Source: Stemphylium vesicarium (lineage: Eukaryota; Ascomycota; Dothideomycetes; Pleosporales; Pleosporaceae). From it: a stretch of 64,000 nucleotides of DNA. Below, one piece after another: positions 33,301-44,421 of the stretch. The translations under genes were made by a program, and so were the position numbers. How positions within the stretch are numbered: the stretch's first letter is position 1; each line of letters starts with the position of its first letter. A model generated the notes under the pieces. The model ran no database searches and was not told where the DNA came from. It was given only the letters and a program-made list of their open reading frames with translations. The stretch covers positions 1 to 64,000 of the forward strand of contig QXCR01000027.1 of assembly GCA_004380135.1 (NCBI GenBank), written 5' to 3'.

Positions 33301-33433
33301 CTTGATCAAGGTCCAAGTACGCAGCTCAGTGAAAGATCGCATGCATCCAAGGCAAGAGTTTCGTATAGTCTAGCTCGAATCACGTCACGCTAGACCGTCA
33401 ATCAATTGATTACTCGATTAGTCTAAGCGAACA

Positions 33434-34674
33434 TCACACAGTTTCGACGCCTTCAAACCAGGCATGGCTCAATGCCTGACGAGCTGTAAGCCGTTATGCG
33501 GGATCCAGACCATTCAACCCTCTGATCAAGTCCTTGAACATCTCGTCAACATCTGTCCACTCTGCGAAAGGCAAATAAGGGATATAATCTGCCGCTCGCT
33601 CCTCCCGAAGCATGTTAAGAACCATGCAGTTCGCTTCCTCATCACCAACATGCTTCATGAGCCCACTCAACCCTTCCTTGTCCCCAAAATATGATATTTG
33701 GCGCTGCAAGCGGGTGATCACAGGAAATGCGCCTTTCGATTCGTGTAATTTGAAGTCATCATCAGGCCCTAGTATGACACGCCCAAGAACAGCGTAGATG
33801 CACTTGGTATGTTAGCCATGAAAAAAATTACTCACTCAACTTGCAGTACTTACTACCAACCCGAACGAGTACAAGTCCGACGGTTTGTTCAACTCTCCCT
33901 TGAAATGGCCTTCGGGGGCTGCGCCAGTTATCACTTCCAGCTAGCATTCCTTTGATACACCTAGGCGGTGGGAGATGTGTTGCATTCTCAAGATCAGAGA
34001 CTTGTACCAGTTCGACTACGACCTCTTCTTAGTCAACATGGCGGTAATTGACCAAAATGATGTCAGGCTTGACATCTACAAAAAAAAGCTGCTGATTAAC
34101 ATTCATAGTGTAAAGATGTCAAGTCGTTGGGACTCACCTAAATGGACAATGTCGCGGTCGTGTATGTCTGCAATTCCTTGCAGAGTAGCTTTGAGGATCT
34201 CCTCCCGAGCGCGCCTTGCGATCTGATTCCGAACTAGACTTTGGAAATCATCGTTGAGGTATTTGTACAAAAATATGCGCTGATCTGGGATGGTGTCTAA
34301 TGGTAGTCGTATGCGGGGAGTTTGAGCCAGTCTTGGTCAAATGTCCTCATTGAAGGCTGAGAATATGTTCCGAGGTATGTCTTTTGATACGAATACATCA
34401 TTTTTCAGATCTACAGCAGTGTTAGTTATAGCAAAAGCTAAACGATACAGGAGGGTGCTAGAACGATGCCAACCAAACGCGACCAAGATGCGGTCTTTCC
34501 TGGATCAACTTCTTGAAGCGATAACAACGTCCAGTTGAGCCAACCAGATTGAGGGGCGTTGATGATGCCATTTTGATACTCGTCCGGAACATGCTTCTTG
34601 CCGCGCGTGGTAAGAGATGACGGTGGAACAGATGGTCGTTGAGAAATACCAGGCGGCTGAGTGAGTCTTGACAT
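33434..34674 (-). pseudogene. Serine/threonine protein kinase relic
   Basis: From about 34674 downward, pieces in changing frames give FKKLIQERPHLGRVWLA (glycine-loop side), PLDTIPDQRIFLYKYLND, IADIHDRDIVHL plus VKPDIILVN (catalytic loop; the usual Asn after Asp is Ile), KGMLAGSDNWRSP and GELNKPSDLYSFGLV. After a 50-70-nt intron come CIYAVLGRVILGPDDD and QISYFGDKEGLSGLMKHVGD. Lesions are a TGA at 34339-34337, a TAA at 34031-34029, an extra C in the C-run at 33914-33918 that breaks WRSPEG, and a TAA at 33496-33494 before RLTARQALSHAWFEG. The family is a fungal lineage-specific kinase group. Confidence 0.85.
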
Positions 34675-35484
34675 CACGTGCGAATACAGTGCAGGTCAGC
34701 GGATGGCGCAGTTGAGTTAATACGACACACATTATGCACTAATATCCGCTAATTAGAGTTATTACTTTGTTACGCATATGCGGAGAGGGTTGTAGAGCTA
34801 ATAAAAAAGAAAAATGTGTTTCCGTATCGCTGTCCCATACTTTGCCGTCACCGCTACTCTGTACCCTAGCTCAAAAACGGATACACATGCAAACTATACA
34901 TACGCACGTATCTCTACTCTTGCTAGTTCGCACCCTTAGATTAACACTTCTCGGCTGTAGACTTGAAGCCCGAAGATTTGATCGTTGAAGCTCCATCCCA
35001 TCATTTTACTCCAACTACTATCCACGCTCTCAACTCTACCCAGAACCAGATGGCAAAAGCCAGTGATGGACCTCATCGCGCCACCACATCTCACACTTCA
35101 TCGCGAACCTATCTTCATCATCAACATATTGAAGCACAATGCAGTGAACCCAGCATATGAACGTTATCAGTAGTATTTCTAAATACCAAGACATGGTGAT
35201 GATAAAGAAGAAAGATTCCCTGTATATACACACACCAGGCGCCCTTCATTACACCCATCTAACCTATTAGTCCAAGATGCCCAAACCAGCAATAAAGCTA
35301 AAAACGCAAACCAAAACCCTAACTAAAAGAGAGAGAGAGAGAGTTGCCGATAGCAAGACAGAGTTGCTGTCCATAATGATATAAACGCCAGTCATAATGC
35401 ATATGCAAGGCCCATGATGCAGATGTTGTGATAACAAAAGGAAAACAAGGAAAATGTGTCAAAGACTGTCAATCAAAGCCCAGA
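34675..35484. other. Intergenic region with a short GA run
   Basis: About 800 bases between two minus-strand genes. A CACGTG word lies near 34676 and a GA dinucleotide run at 35328-35343. The part next to 35485 should be the 3' UTR of the GH79 gene. No coding frame is convincing. Confidence 0.5.
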
Positions 35485-37268
35485 TTACACAACCGCAACC
35501 AGCGAGATCAACATAGCCACACACCCACTAAGCGCAGCAACACTAGCCCCGCTCATCGGCCTCGAAGCAGCACTACTCTTCTTAGACTGTGTGCCATCAG
35601 GCTTGAGGACAGCGGTAGAACCAATCTGGAACCCGATGTTGGCAACCGCAGCCTGGCTGTCCCTTACAGGGACAGAGAGCTTGCCAGAGCCATCGGTAGT
35701 AGTCATGGTAACGGTGCTGTCGACGACGGAGGCCTCGCCAGTGACGTCATCGTAAGTCATACCGTTCCACGTGACACCGGTCTGGGAGTCAGCGCCGTCA
35801 GCAGTGAGGTAGGAGATGTAGACGTCTTTGTTAGCGTTTCCGGAGCCGAGGTTGAGGTTGAATGTGAAACTGCCTTTGTCGGAGGAGGATGAGTTGGCTT
35901 CCTTGGCGTTGATCATGGTGACGGATTGCAGTTTGTCGTTGGCGTAGCCACTGTAGGCGCGGATGCGACCACTATAGGCGGCGCCGACGTCGGTGGTTGT
36001 CAAGGCGGCGATCTGTGTGGTTCCGTTGCCGTTGCCGATGATCTGGGCCACGGCGGCGTGGGCGTAGTATTGCGGGCGCACGAAGGTCGTGTCATGGCCG
36101 TACATGGGGATGGGTTGCCAGGCACTGGCGTTGGAGTTGTCCGTCATGTGCATTTGGACGGATGAGATGCCGATGGAGGCCGTGTAGAGGAAGAAGTTCA
36201 GGGTCCAGAGCGAGGCTCCGAAGGCATCACTGACGCCGGGCATACCAATGGGACCTACGGAGCTCATCTCTCGCAGGACATAGGGGAGGCCGGTGTTCAG
36301 GGCGATTCCGACTTGCTTCTCCCAGTATTTGAATTGTGAGTTTGTAGAGTCGAGGTTCATAAGGTCGTTAAGCGTGAGGGGAGTGGGTGTGACTCCAATG
36401 ACTGCAAGTCGTTAGAATGGGGTTCAATTTGAGATGGGAGCAACATACAGTAGTAGTAATCGTGCTGATTCCAGGTAGCCAAAAAGTTGTCGCCGTTCCT
36501 GCCCTCCATGATGCCGTCGTCGACAAGCATAGCAATCTCGAACGTTGTTCCAATTGTGGAGGCTGTCGCAGGGGCTTCAAAGAAGGACGAGGGTAGATTG
36601 GCACCCTTGAGCACACGGTCGTAGACAACCTCGCAGCGGTCGAGCCATTGATCCGTGTATGTCTTTCCATCCCATGTGCCAGAGCGGAACTGGTTCTGCA
36701 GCCACAGGTCAGGCTCGTTGCCAACCTCAAACGAATACAACTTGACCCTCTTCATGCCATCCACGGCAGCCTGCGCCATGTCGGCAATATGGGTCTCCCA
36801 GTCATCGTCCAAGTACGCCATGTTCAGACCAAAAGTAACGGGTGTGTCCTCAGGAAATCGGTCCAGCGCCGTGAAGTAGTTGGGTCCGATGACCATGGAG
36901 TCAGCGGCGATTGCGCCCTGGGCCTGGGAGTTCTTATTCGACGTCCACGCATAGCGCTCATTGCTTGCATTAAAGATCATGTAATCCTGCGTGTTTCCTC
37001 CCAACCGAATGTGTGGGGGACCGCCCGAGTAGTCTGCGAGGTTCTGCAGCAGCTTTACCGAAAACTGGTTCGCATCGTCGCCGCCGGTGAAGGAGAAGAG
37101 GTTCGAGGGCTCGATGCCGAAGCCGGCGAACGAGGGGTCCAGATAGTCGGAAGCACCATCGGGTGCCTTGTTGTCTGGCGATATGGATATGGACTGGGCG
37201 AGGGCAAGGCGCGCCGCGGGAAATGAGAGTATCGCTACTAGACCGGTTGCTGATAACGAGCGGAACAT
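35485..37268 (-). CDS. GPI-anchored glycoside hydrolase family 79 (beta-glucuronidase-like)
   Basis: Two exons, 37268-36449 and 36401-35485, with a 47-nt intron (GTATGT...TTGCAG), give 578 aa. The N-terminal signal peptide ends near LALAQ. The TIM-barrel part has HIRLGGNTQDYMIF, the acid/base motif YSFEVGNEPDLW, and the nucleophile motif LPYVLREMSSVG in exon 2; WNQHDYYYFIGVTP is formed across the splice. A beta-sandwich C-terminal domain follows (DVGAAYSGRIRAYSGYAND). The last residues are a Ser/Ala-rich region and a hydrophobic tail (CVAMLISLVAVV), a typical GPI-attachment signal. The enzyme should act at the cell surface on glucuronate-bearing glycans, either wall proteoglycans or plant arabinogalactan proteins; substrate is inference. 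Confidence 0.9.
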
Positions 37269-39631
37269 GGTTCACTGATTTTAGCGACCCCAACGTCTCA
37301 ATGCTGGTAAACGAATGCGGTGTACCCCAAAAGAACAAGGGAAAGGGTTACAAGATCTAGAAATCAAGAGAGAGTAGAAAACGCGCGTGGAGGGGAAGAC
37401 GGGAGGTTATCACAGGGAAAACGGAAGAGAGTAGGGTAAAGCAGGGCATGTAGCAAGCGTCGATGATGGTTGGACGGGGACACACTGGCGCTTGTTCGGG
37501 AGACAGGGCTCAGTGACGAAAGAGTCCAAAAGGTTCAAGACTTGCATCGACATGCGTCACCAATTGAGCGAAAAAGGTGGCGCCGGTCCGAGCGATCTCT
37601 GTAGTTGAATGGCGGCGGAGCCTCTCGGACGCGCCTCCCCTCTGACAAGTTGGCTCTGGCCTCTATTCTCTCTCACATGACATCACGACGAGCCATGCGC
37701 CGGATGCTGCAACACCCCGAAACAGCCTCCACTACCCACTTCCCAGTTGCGAGACGCCTTGCAGTGGACCCTCCACCACACATTGTGCGCATCTCCTTCT
37801 TGCGTTGCGCGTTGCGCTGAGGAAAAAACGCGTCAGCTCTGGGGTGTTTCCAAAGATGGATTTCCCGCGCCTTGGCCCTGCCTCAGATCTGCAATGCCGC
37901 CAATCTGAGGCGCTGAGGCGCCATGATCCGCCCGCAGCACGTCGCCGCACTTACAAGCCTTGTTTCGCCATTTTTTTGACTTTGGAGGCACGAGGCATGC
38001 CCGCACCGTTGGGATCCATGCCCTGCCCTGCCGTTCAGAAAATGGGTACCTTTGTGACTCCTGTTGTAAAATAAAAAGGCGCGCGGTAAGCCTCTCCCAT
38101 GCGCAAATCCACAGCTCGTATAAGGCACATCGTTTGGATAATACACCATCCGAAAATTCGATAATCACTTGCATCAGCGCTGCCCGTCCACTTTTTGCCT
38201 TGCTCAACTACGACGCGCAGATTAGTCCGATTTCCCCTAAGCCGGACTTCCAAATGCTTATTTTTATTGCCCAGCCCGTTTTCCAGCACCCCACTTGAGC
38301 CGCCAGAGGGGCCCAGAGCCAGCCTCCCCCGTCACACACCACAGCTTACACAGCCACCCAACCTCCCCCCGAACCCTAAATTCTCCCCTAAACCCCCGAC
38401 GCTTGACGTAGTGTTGATCACCGGCATGGAGAAAGTTGTAGAATTTTTTTCTTCAACGTCTAGTAGATCTTTTGTTTGATAGACATCTTGGTATCCAAGT
38501 TTTCTCTGGCTTGACATGACTAGTGTAGTTGTCTTGTCCTTCAGCTGCGCATTTCATCACTTCCCTAGCTCTGCTGCAACTTACAACAGTCACTTCCGAA
38601 CACGTTGTACAGTCGGCAAGTATTCCATCCACAGAAAAGCTCCTTCCTGCAGCATACACCTTGGCATGAACATCCTCTAACCATTCGTCCTATCCCGTAA
38701 CCCTGAGGTCAGCGTACTCGGTGCGTATACGTGCCATGGCAAAATGGCAAAATGGCAAACTCGGATGCGACGGCTGAGTTTGTAGAGCGTGACCGTGCAA
38801 GTTCACCACTGGCGCAACGACGTAGTTCTGAAGAGGTGACGGCATGGAAAAAGACGGTAGCGGTAGTTGGTTGCGAGTCCTCTTTCTTGATGTTGCTCCC
38901 GCACTACTCCGGCACTTTTTATCCGTCTTCGCGAGTTAGGTGCTAGGTCACTTGGTGTTCGGATCGCGATCCGAAAACCGCGCCAAGGTCTGAACTACGC
39001 GTTTTTCTATGATGCTGGTTTTTGTTTGTGCTGCTTTGTCCAAGGAAGTTTACCGTTTTCTGCCATGTTTGCGGGGTTTGTGGGCTGTGGAGATGAGTAG
39101 GATGTAACGTGACTGCGGGAGTGCGATCGTGTACCTGAGGAGACAGGACCGGGGAGTACGGTGCGTCCTCGTGTTTGCATTTCAGTTGTACGGCCTTTGA
39201 TTGCTCGATGACACTAGCTTCGTCAAATGCATACGTGAGATGTGCTTACGGGAGAATGGGGTCGTCGTTTCGCTGGTCAAGTACATGTAACGCTATTCGA
39301 TGCATGTCGATAGAGTGCCCCAACTCAAAGCTAAACCCTCCTACGCATATGCCTTGGTTCTGGCTAGACTTCTGGTTCTCTCTCTTACTTCATTGCTTCC
39401 CTTGCATCGACAGCCATATTCACGGTTCCAATCTCTTACGTCTTTCATACCCGCTGTAGTATCGATGGCATTATGAGAGAGCCTCGATTTGATGTTGAAG
39501 TATACGACATATTCATGTCTTCGATATTGACTATGTCTTTCTGCGTATTGCCTGTCCATCTCCTTGCTCTCTCACTCTCTCTCCCTGACTGCTATCTATC
39601 TCTCATCCACAAAACACCAACTCATCCACCC
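37269..39631. other. Long intergenic region
   Basis: About 2.4 kb between two minus-strand genes. It includes the GH79 promoter side and a stretch with three ATGGCAAA copies near 38735-38758. No frame in it shows a domain or protein-like composition. Confidence 0.5.
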
Positions 39632-40416
39632 TCACAACTTCCCCTTGAGCAAATTACCAATCATCTCACGCCCCGTAACATACGTCGTACGCCACAGCGT
39701 AGGAAAGTCCAAAGTGCTCGAAAAAGCTGCGTACACATTAGCCTTGCCATCTCAGGAAATAAGAGAAGAGGAAAACTTACTATCCGCATACCCAAAGAAC
39801 AGCATAGGCGGAATCCACCCCCTCGCATACTCAAGCGCAAAGCATCCACTCTCCATCTTATACTGCTTTACATCGCCGCGACGCAGATGATGCACGCTAC
39901 CCTGAGGATATCTACCAAAGATTATCAACGTTAGCAATCATGTTTCAAGAACAACAACAGAAGCAGAACATGGAAATAGAAGATAACTGACTTCTCCGCC
40001 TCATAAACCCCCTTCCCAGGAGCATACGCAACCTGTTCCCCCTTCAAAATATGAAAATAATCATCCGCCGTATGCCTTCCGGTATGTCCCTCAGTCCCAA
40101 TCGCGGTCCCAAAAACAATCAGGTACTCTGTGATTGACGCGTGGAGAATGTACATCGCACCCATGGCGCCTCCCGCATTGTTGAAAATCCATTCTTCGTC
40201 CACGTTGATTGCGGAGCCGTGGGTTTGGACTAGGTCGCTGACTATATGCTGGACCACGGCTGCAGTGTCATTGCCATGCTTCTCTATCGCGGCCAGGCTG
40301 AGGCTGTGGAGAGAGGACGGGGAGAAGATGTAGAATTGGGGCAGGGAGGAGTCGAGGGTGTACATTATGCTGGTTAGGACGCCGAGGACAGCGGCGAGGC
40401 TGAGGAGGATGTGCAT
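39632..40416 (-). CDS. ERG2: C-8 sterol isomerase (ERG2)
   Basis: Three exons (40416-39992, 39911-39781, 39726-39632) give 216 aa, the usual size; introns are 80 and 54 nt. The enzyme moves the fecosterol double bond from C8 to C7 in ergosterol synthesis on the ER. The N-terminal membrane segment (MHILLSLAAVLGVLTSIMY) is followed by the conserved core: DEEWIFNNAGGAMGAMYILH, TEYLIVFGTAIGTEGHTGRH, YPQGSVHHLRRGDVKQYKM and CFALEYARGWIPPMLFFGYA. The third exon gives TFSSTLDFPTLWRTTYVTGR and ends LLKGKL. I chose the ATG at 40416 because it places the membrane segment at the start; an in-frame upstream ATG would add 30 residues. Confidence 0.96.
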
Positions 40417-41101
40417 TTTTGCGGGGACAAGTGTCAAACGAACAAAACAAAGGAAGGCGGATTTCTGGAATAGACAGTGAGTGTTTCTACTTGAAAACAG
40501 TTTCAAATGAAGAGGTGCGTTCTGATGGTTTTTTGTTGTTCGATATGGTTGCTCGCACGTGCCAGGCGGCGTAAGAGCGCGCGAAGCGGGAAAAGGAGAA
40601 AGTCCGGGACTCCGGGATCGTCAGATTTCCGCAACATGGGCTGTTGTTTCCCATCTGACTATCCGTCTTCCGAGCGAGGGTTATCATGTCTTGGCAAAGA
40701 CTAGTCTTTCGTCTTCATCCCCTGAATACGTACTGTTTTCTACCGGTGGTAGCAAAGATAATAAGACGGAGCACATATTGTGGTAGGTAGTGTAGTTGTA
40801 GTGAGTGCCATGTAGTTGAACGTGGAAAATAAGGGTATATATTATCAAATCATGTCAAAAAAATGGCAGCTACGAGATACGCGTATTACCTCCGCTTTCT
40901 AAATCCATCGCACCCGCATCATTACGCTGTCGCCAAAAGACGTCAAGAAGGGTGTCTTTTTTCTTCCGACCAACCCGGGGAGGGGGGAATACGCCCGCAA
41001 CTCATGCTGAAAATGCTCAAACGCGAATAACATGAAGACGGGGACTGTTTTCAGAGATGTACACCATCTCAGCATCGTCATCATCATCATCATCATCACC
41101 A
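40417..41101. other. Intergenic region
   Basis: About 690 bases holding the ERG2 promoter and the 3' side of the F-box-like gene. The TGA/TCA trinucleotide run at its right end overlaps that gene's stop codon. No sterol-response element could be assigned with confidence. Confidence 0.5.
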
Positions 41102-41105
41102 TCAC
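41078..41105 (-). repeat. TGA/TCA trinucleotide run over a stop codon
   Basis: On the plus strand the run reads TCATCATCAT... at 41078-41105. On the coding (minus) strand the stop TGA at 41104-41102 is followed, after one TGG, by a series of in-frame TGA codons. Confidence 0.85.
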
Positions 41106-42502
41106 CAACCTCCAATAAAGGAGATGAAGTTGTCCACCATGGTGATCCAATCTTGGCCGTTGAGCGTACCGGCCCGCCTCTTCTCCCAGAGGCCCTCCAC
41201 CATCTTGCTCAGATGCTGTCTTGCCTTCTCGCCCGCCTCACTTATACCATCATTCCGCACTAGCTGGACTCGCCCACCCGTGTACTTTTCGCTGAGGTCG
41301 ATTTTGAAACTCGCGTCGCCATCTGGGGGACAGTATAGTTCCTCTCGTGTGCCTGCAGGGCCAATGATTCCCGGCGCAAGTTGTACGAGGTGGCCGTGGA
41401 TCATGACGCTCTGCGCGTGGCTCTTCTTTGGCTTGAATAGCGAGCCGCGGACGGAGAAGCTGATCAGCCGTAGCAGCCCTGCGCCGTCGCCGAGTCGGAT
41501 GATCCAGTCTTGGAAGGCTTCGTACATCATCCTGAACTCAACCTTTATAACCCAGAGATTATAGCTGTAGAATATCGCGAGTGCTTCAGAGCGAACAAGG
41601 CGGGATACCGAGGCGAGGGGGTGTTGCATTTCGCCGTTGAATGTGGAGATGCAGTATACGAGGGGCTTGTCGACGACGAGATTTTCACAGTTGCGGTAGA
41701 TTTGGTGACGGATTTCGGGCGGCAGGGTGATGAAGGTGAGGGGGTCGTCGGTAACATGAACAGGAAGTGTGTGGGCAATTTCAGTAGAGGCTTGGTGAAT
41801 GTTTTCGACGTGGGTTGTGGCCGACTTCACTTGATGCAAGGCAATGTGTGCAGCCCAATCCACCTGTAATTCGCTGGATCCGTCAAACTGGATGCGGTTG
41901 AGGCTGTTGTTTCTCGAGTGCGAGGGTGAAAGTGCGTAGTCGTCCATGTGCTCGTCATCTGGTCTTTCTTCAGCATACAGCTGCAGTCCTTCGAGGCGCG
42001 TGGCATCCGGTAGAGCCAAGGCACCACACTCGTGCAAATACTCTGGCGTCGAGGGAACAGACGTAGCCTGGCTCACCATGCCATGGTCGTCCTCCAGCTC
42101 GCTGCCATCGCCCAGCACATCCGTACCATCCGTACCATCCGAATCCGACTCCGAGCCCGAATAAACATCAGCCTGCATATCCTCATCATGCTCCAATCTG
42201 TATCTCGGAATCTTGGGTAGCACCTGATGAGAGGGCGAGCTGGGCGAAGGCAGCTGGGTAGCGGATCGTTTGCTCGAGGTGCGTACAATAGTGCCATTGG
42301 GGCCCATCTTCCTCCCTCTCCGCTGTTCGGCTCTGCTATCCTCAGTGCTGGCGCCTAGCTCCGCCCCGCCGTCACAGTGCCCGCAAGGCGGTGTTTGCAC
42401 GCTGGTATCGAGAGGCTGGAGTTTGGGCGAGCGCGCTTTCAGAGCTTCGGCGTCATCGGGGGGTGTTTGGCCCGTGACAGAGTATCGGCGTTGGGCAACC
42501 AT
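41102..42502 (-). CDS. F-box-like/2EXR-type hypothetical protein
   Basis: The ATG at 42502 (context ACCATGG, MVAQRRYSVTG) gives 466 aa in one exon. The first 270 residues are disordered, with phospho-type Ser/Pro sequence and acidic runs (SGSESDSDGTDGTD). Then comes a conserved block FITLPPEIRHQIYRNCENLV, HPLASVSRLVRSEALAIFYS and YNLWVIKVEF, the form of the F-box-like 2EXR region common in fungal proteins. It is followed by a C-terminal half ending in NFISFIGGW. If it is a true F-box protein it would recruit substrates to an SCF ubiquitin ligase; that is inference. A GA/GT dinucleotide run lies in the leader. Confidence 0.7.
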   Translation of the reverse strand: MVAQRRYSVTGQTPPDDAEALKARSPKLQPLDTSVQTPPCGHCDGGAELGASTEDSRAEQRRGRKMGPNGTIVRTSSKRSATQLPSPSSPSHQVLPKIPRYRLEHDEDMQADVYSGSESDSDGTDGTDVLGDGSELEDDHGMVSQATSVPSTPEYLHECGALALPDATRLEGLQLYAEERPDDEHMDDYALSPSHSRNNSLNRIQFDGSSELQVDWAAHIALHQVKSATTHVENIHQASTEIAHTLPVHVTDDPLTFITLPPEIRHQIYRNCENLVVDKPLVYCISTFNGEMQHPLASVSRLVRSEALAIFYSYNLWVIKVEFRMMYEAFQDWIIRLGDGAGLLRLISFSVRGSLFKPKKSHAQSVMIHGHLVQLAPGIIGPAGTREELYCPPDGDASFKIDLSEKYTGGRVQLVRNDGISEAGEKARQHLSKMVEGLWEKRRAGTLNGQDWITMVDNFISFIGGW

Positions 42503-42538
42503 GGTAAAGGGCGGAGGCGGCGAGAGAGTAGGGAAGAA

Positions 42539-42562
42539 AGAGAGAGAGAGTGTGTGTGTGTG
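42539..42562. repeat. Dinucleotide run AG then TG
   Basis: Six AG units (42539-42550) directly followed by six TG units (42551-42562), 37 bp upstream of the ATG of the F-box-like gene. It is likely to vary in length between strains. Confidence 0.9.
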
Positions 42563-43543
42563 TCTGAGGGCGTGAGTCGTGAGGGTGCGGGCGGTGGGTG
42601 GTACGTGGTGTGGGATTGCAGGGTCCAGCAAAGTCTTCCTGCTGCGGTGTGCTGGCAAGCTGCACGATGACTTTGGCAAGGCCTCAACGCGTCGCTGGGC
42701 GAGGCTTGCGGGGTGCGTTAGGTAGCGTTGCGGATGCGGACCGAGTGGGGAGACACCACTTTTTTATCGATTACGCGGATCCAGGTGAAGCTGGATGAAA
42801 ACGATCACGAGACGAAGCGAAATCCTGATGTAACGATGCGATAAGCGAGCGTAAGGCGTAGCGAACAAAGGAGATGGACTGGTACAAGAGCGAAGGGGGG
42901 ATGGGATTGTAAGAGTGAAAACACGTCGGCTCAAACGGATCAGGAGGGAGATGAAGGCGCGCGAGTTTGGCAACTGGCCAGCGATGCCGTCGGCAATGCG
43001 CGTTTCATGACACCGCAATTTGTCGTGAAGCCTGCACTGCCACTACCCAGCTCCACCACTAATCTCTGTCCTCGAACAGCCTTACTGATCTTCGCTTCTC
43101 CATGATAAGCTGTATGCCTCTGCAGCACGTGCTATGTATTGCGATCCGCATCAGCGACAGCCATATGCCAGTCAATCTCATTTCGCCCCGACTTTCGGCT
43201 TCACTCTACACCTCGTGAGGCTATCGAAAACAGGTGAAACACGTCACGCTCAAACCGTTGTAGGGTGTGTGATTCGACAATCCTACAAAATACCATGTAC
43301 AACGATTTCGGCTTACTTCCCACAACCTCCTAGATTGCAGTGCAGCTGAGAGCTTCACACATCTCGCAAACATGTTGTATTCTCGCAAGTCAAGGTCAAG
43401 AGAGTGTGTATCTAACAAACAAGAAAACATGCAAATCCTTGGCTGATCCTGTTGAAGGACGCCGCAAAAACCACCATCTTCTTCGAAACACCAATGTTGG
43501 ATCAGTGCTTTTCCTTCTTCATCAACCGAGCGCTACCATCTCA
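42563..43543. other. Intergenic region
   Basis: About 1 kb between two minus-strand genes: the promoter of the F-box-like gene and the 3' side of the acetyltransferase gene. No coding signal or repeat. Confidence 0.5.
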
Positions 43544-44421
43544 CTAGCCGCTCTTCTTCTCTCCCGTCATCACTGGCTCTCTCACCATAATGTCCAATGG
43601 GATGTTCCTTCCACCCCTCTGCAGATTGATCCTCCTCGTCTCTTCAAAGCCAAACTTCCTGTAGATCGGGGGGTTAGCCACGTTGCTCGACTCCAAGTAG
43701 CACGGCCTGCCCTCGCCATCGGCCAGCTTCGTCACATGCTCAATGAGCTTGCGAGCGTGGCCCTTTCCACGACCACTGGGCTTTGTACCAAGGTATACGA
43801 GGTACCAGGCTTCGAGTTCGCGCTCGCCGAGCGTCGTGTGCATAGTGTCGTGAAGGAGGGGCATGAATTCGTCGAAGAAGCGGCGTTTGCCTTCAGAGGA
43901 GAGACGGAAGTTTAAACGCCACATGCCCGAGCGGAAGATGGTCAGGTAGTCGTCCATGTTCTGGCCCGGCGGCATCCTAGCATGTGTTAGTCTTGATAGC
44001 AGTGCAGCAACAACATGGATACTTACCACAGTGCCACTGCTTCAAAGTCTCCGACCGTAGTCACCAGTCCCTTGAGGATGTGAGCATACGTCACGTATTC
44101 GAGGATCTCGACATGCAGCGCCCACTTTTGCTCTTCAGTCCAGTGTGCACGGTCAGGTACGTCGACAAAATATCTTGCAACGTCGTCCTGACCAAAAGCC
44201 TCTGCTAGGCAAGCAGCTGCTTGCTTGTACTCCGCAGCCGTAACGACACGAACGCCGTCGGTAAGTGGAGGCAAGACAGTAGCCGCCGGCTTCTGCTTCA
44301 CAATCTTGAAGCTAGCTGGGACGTCATTGACCCTAAGGTTAGCAGACTTCAAGTTTGAGGATTTTGATTCCACTGTAAAATTACAGCTGACAGGCGTGAC
44401 GGGAGAGAAGGTCTTCGCCAT
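43544..44421 (-). CDS. GNAT-family N-acetyltransferase
   Basis: Two exons, 44421-44027 and 43976-43544, with a 50-nt intron (GACTAAC branch), give 275 aa. A 50-residue Ser/Lys/Pro-rich start is followed by GVRVVTAAEYKQAAACLAEA and FGQDDVARYFVDVP, then a helical insert. The acetyl-CoA site is LVYLGTKPSGRGKGHARKLI, where GTKPSGRGKGHA is the Q/R-x-x-G-x-G/A loop. CYLESSNVANPPIYRKFGFE is the usual C-terminal strand-helix. The layout matches fungal GNAT proteins of unknown substrate. No targeting signal is obvious. Confidence 0.85.
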
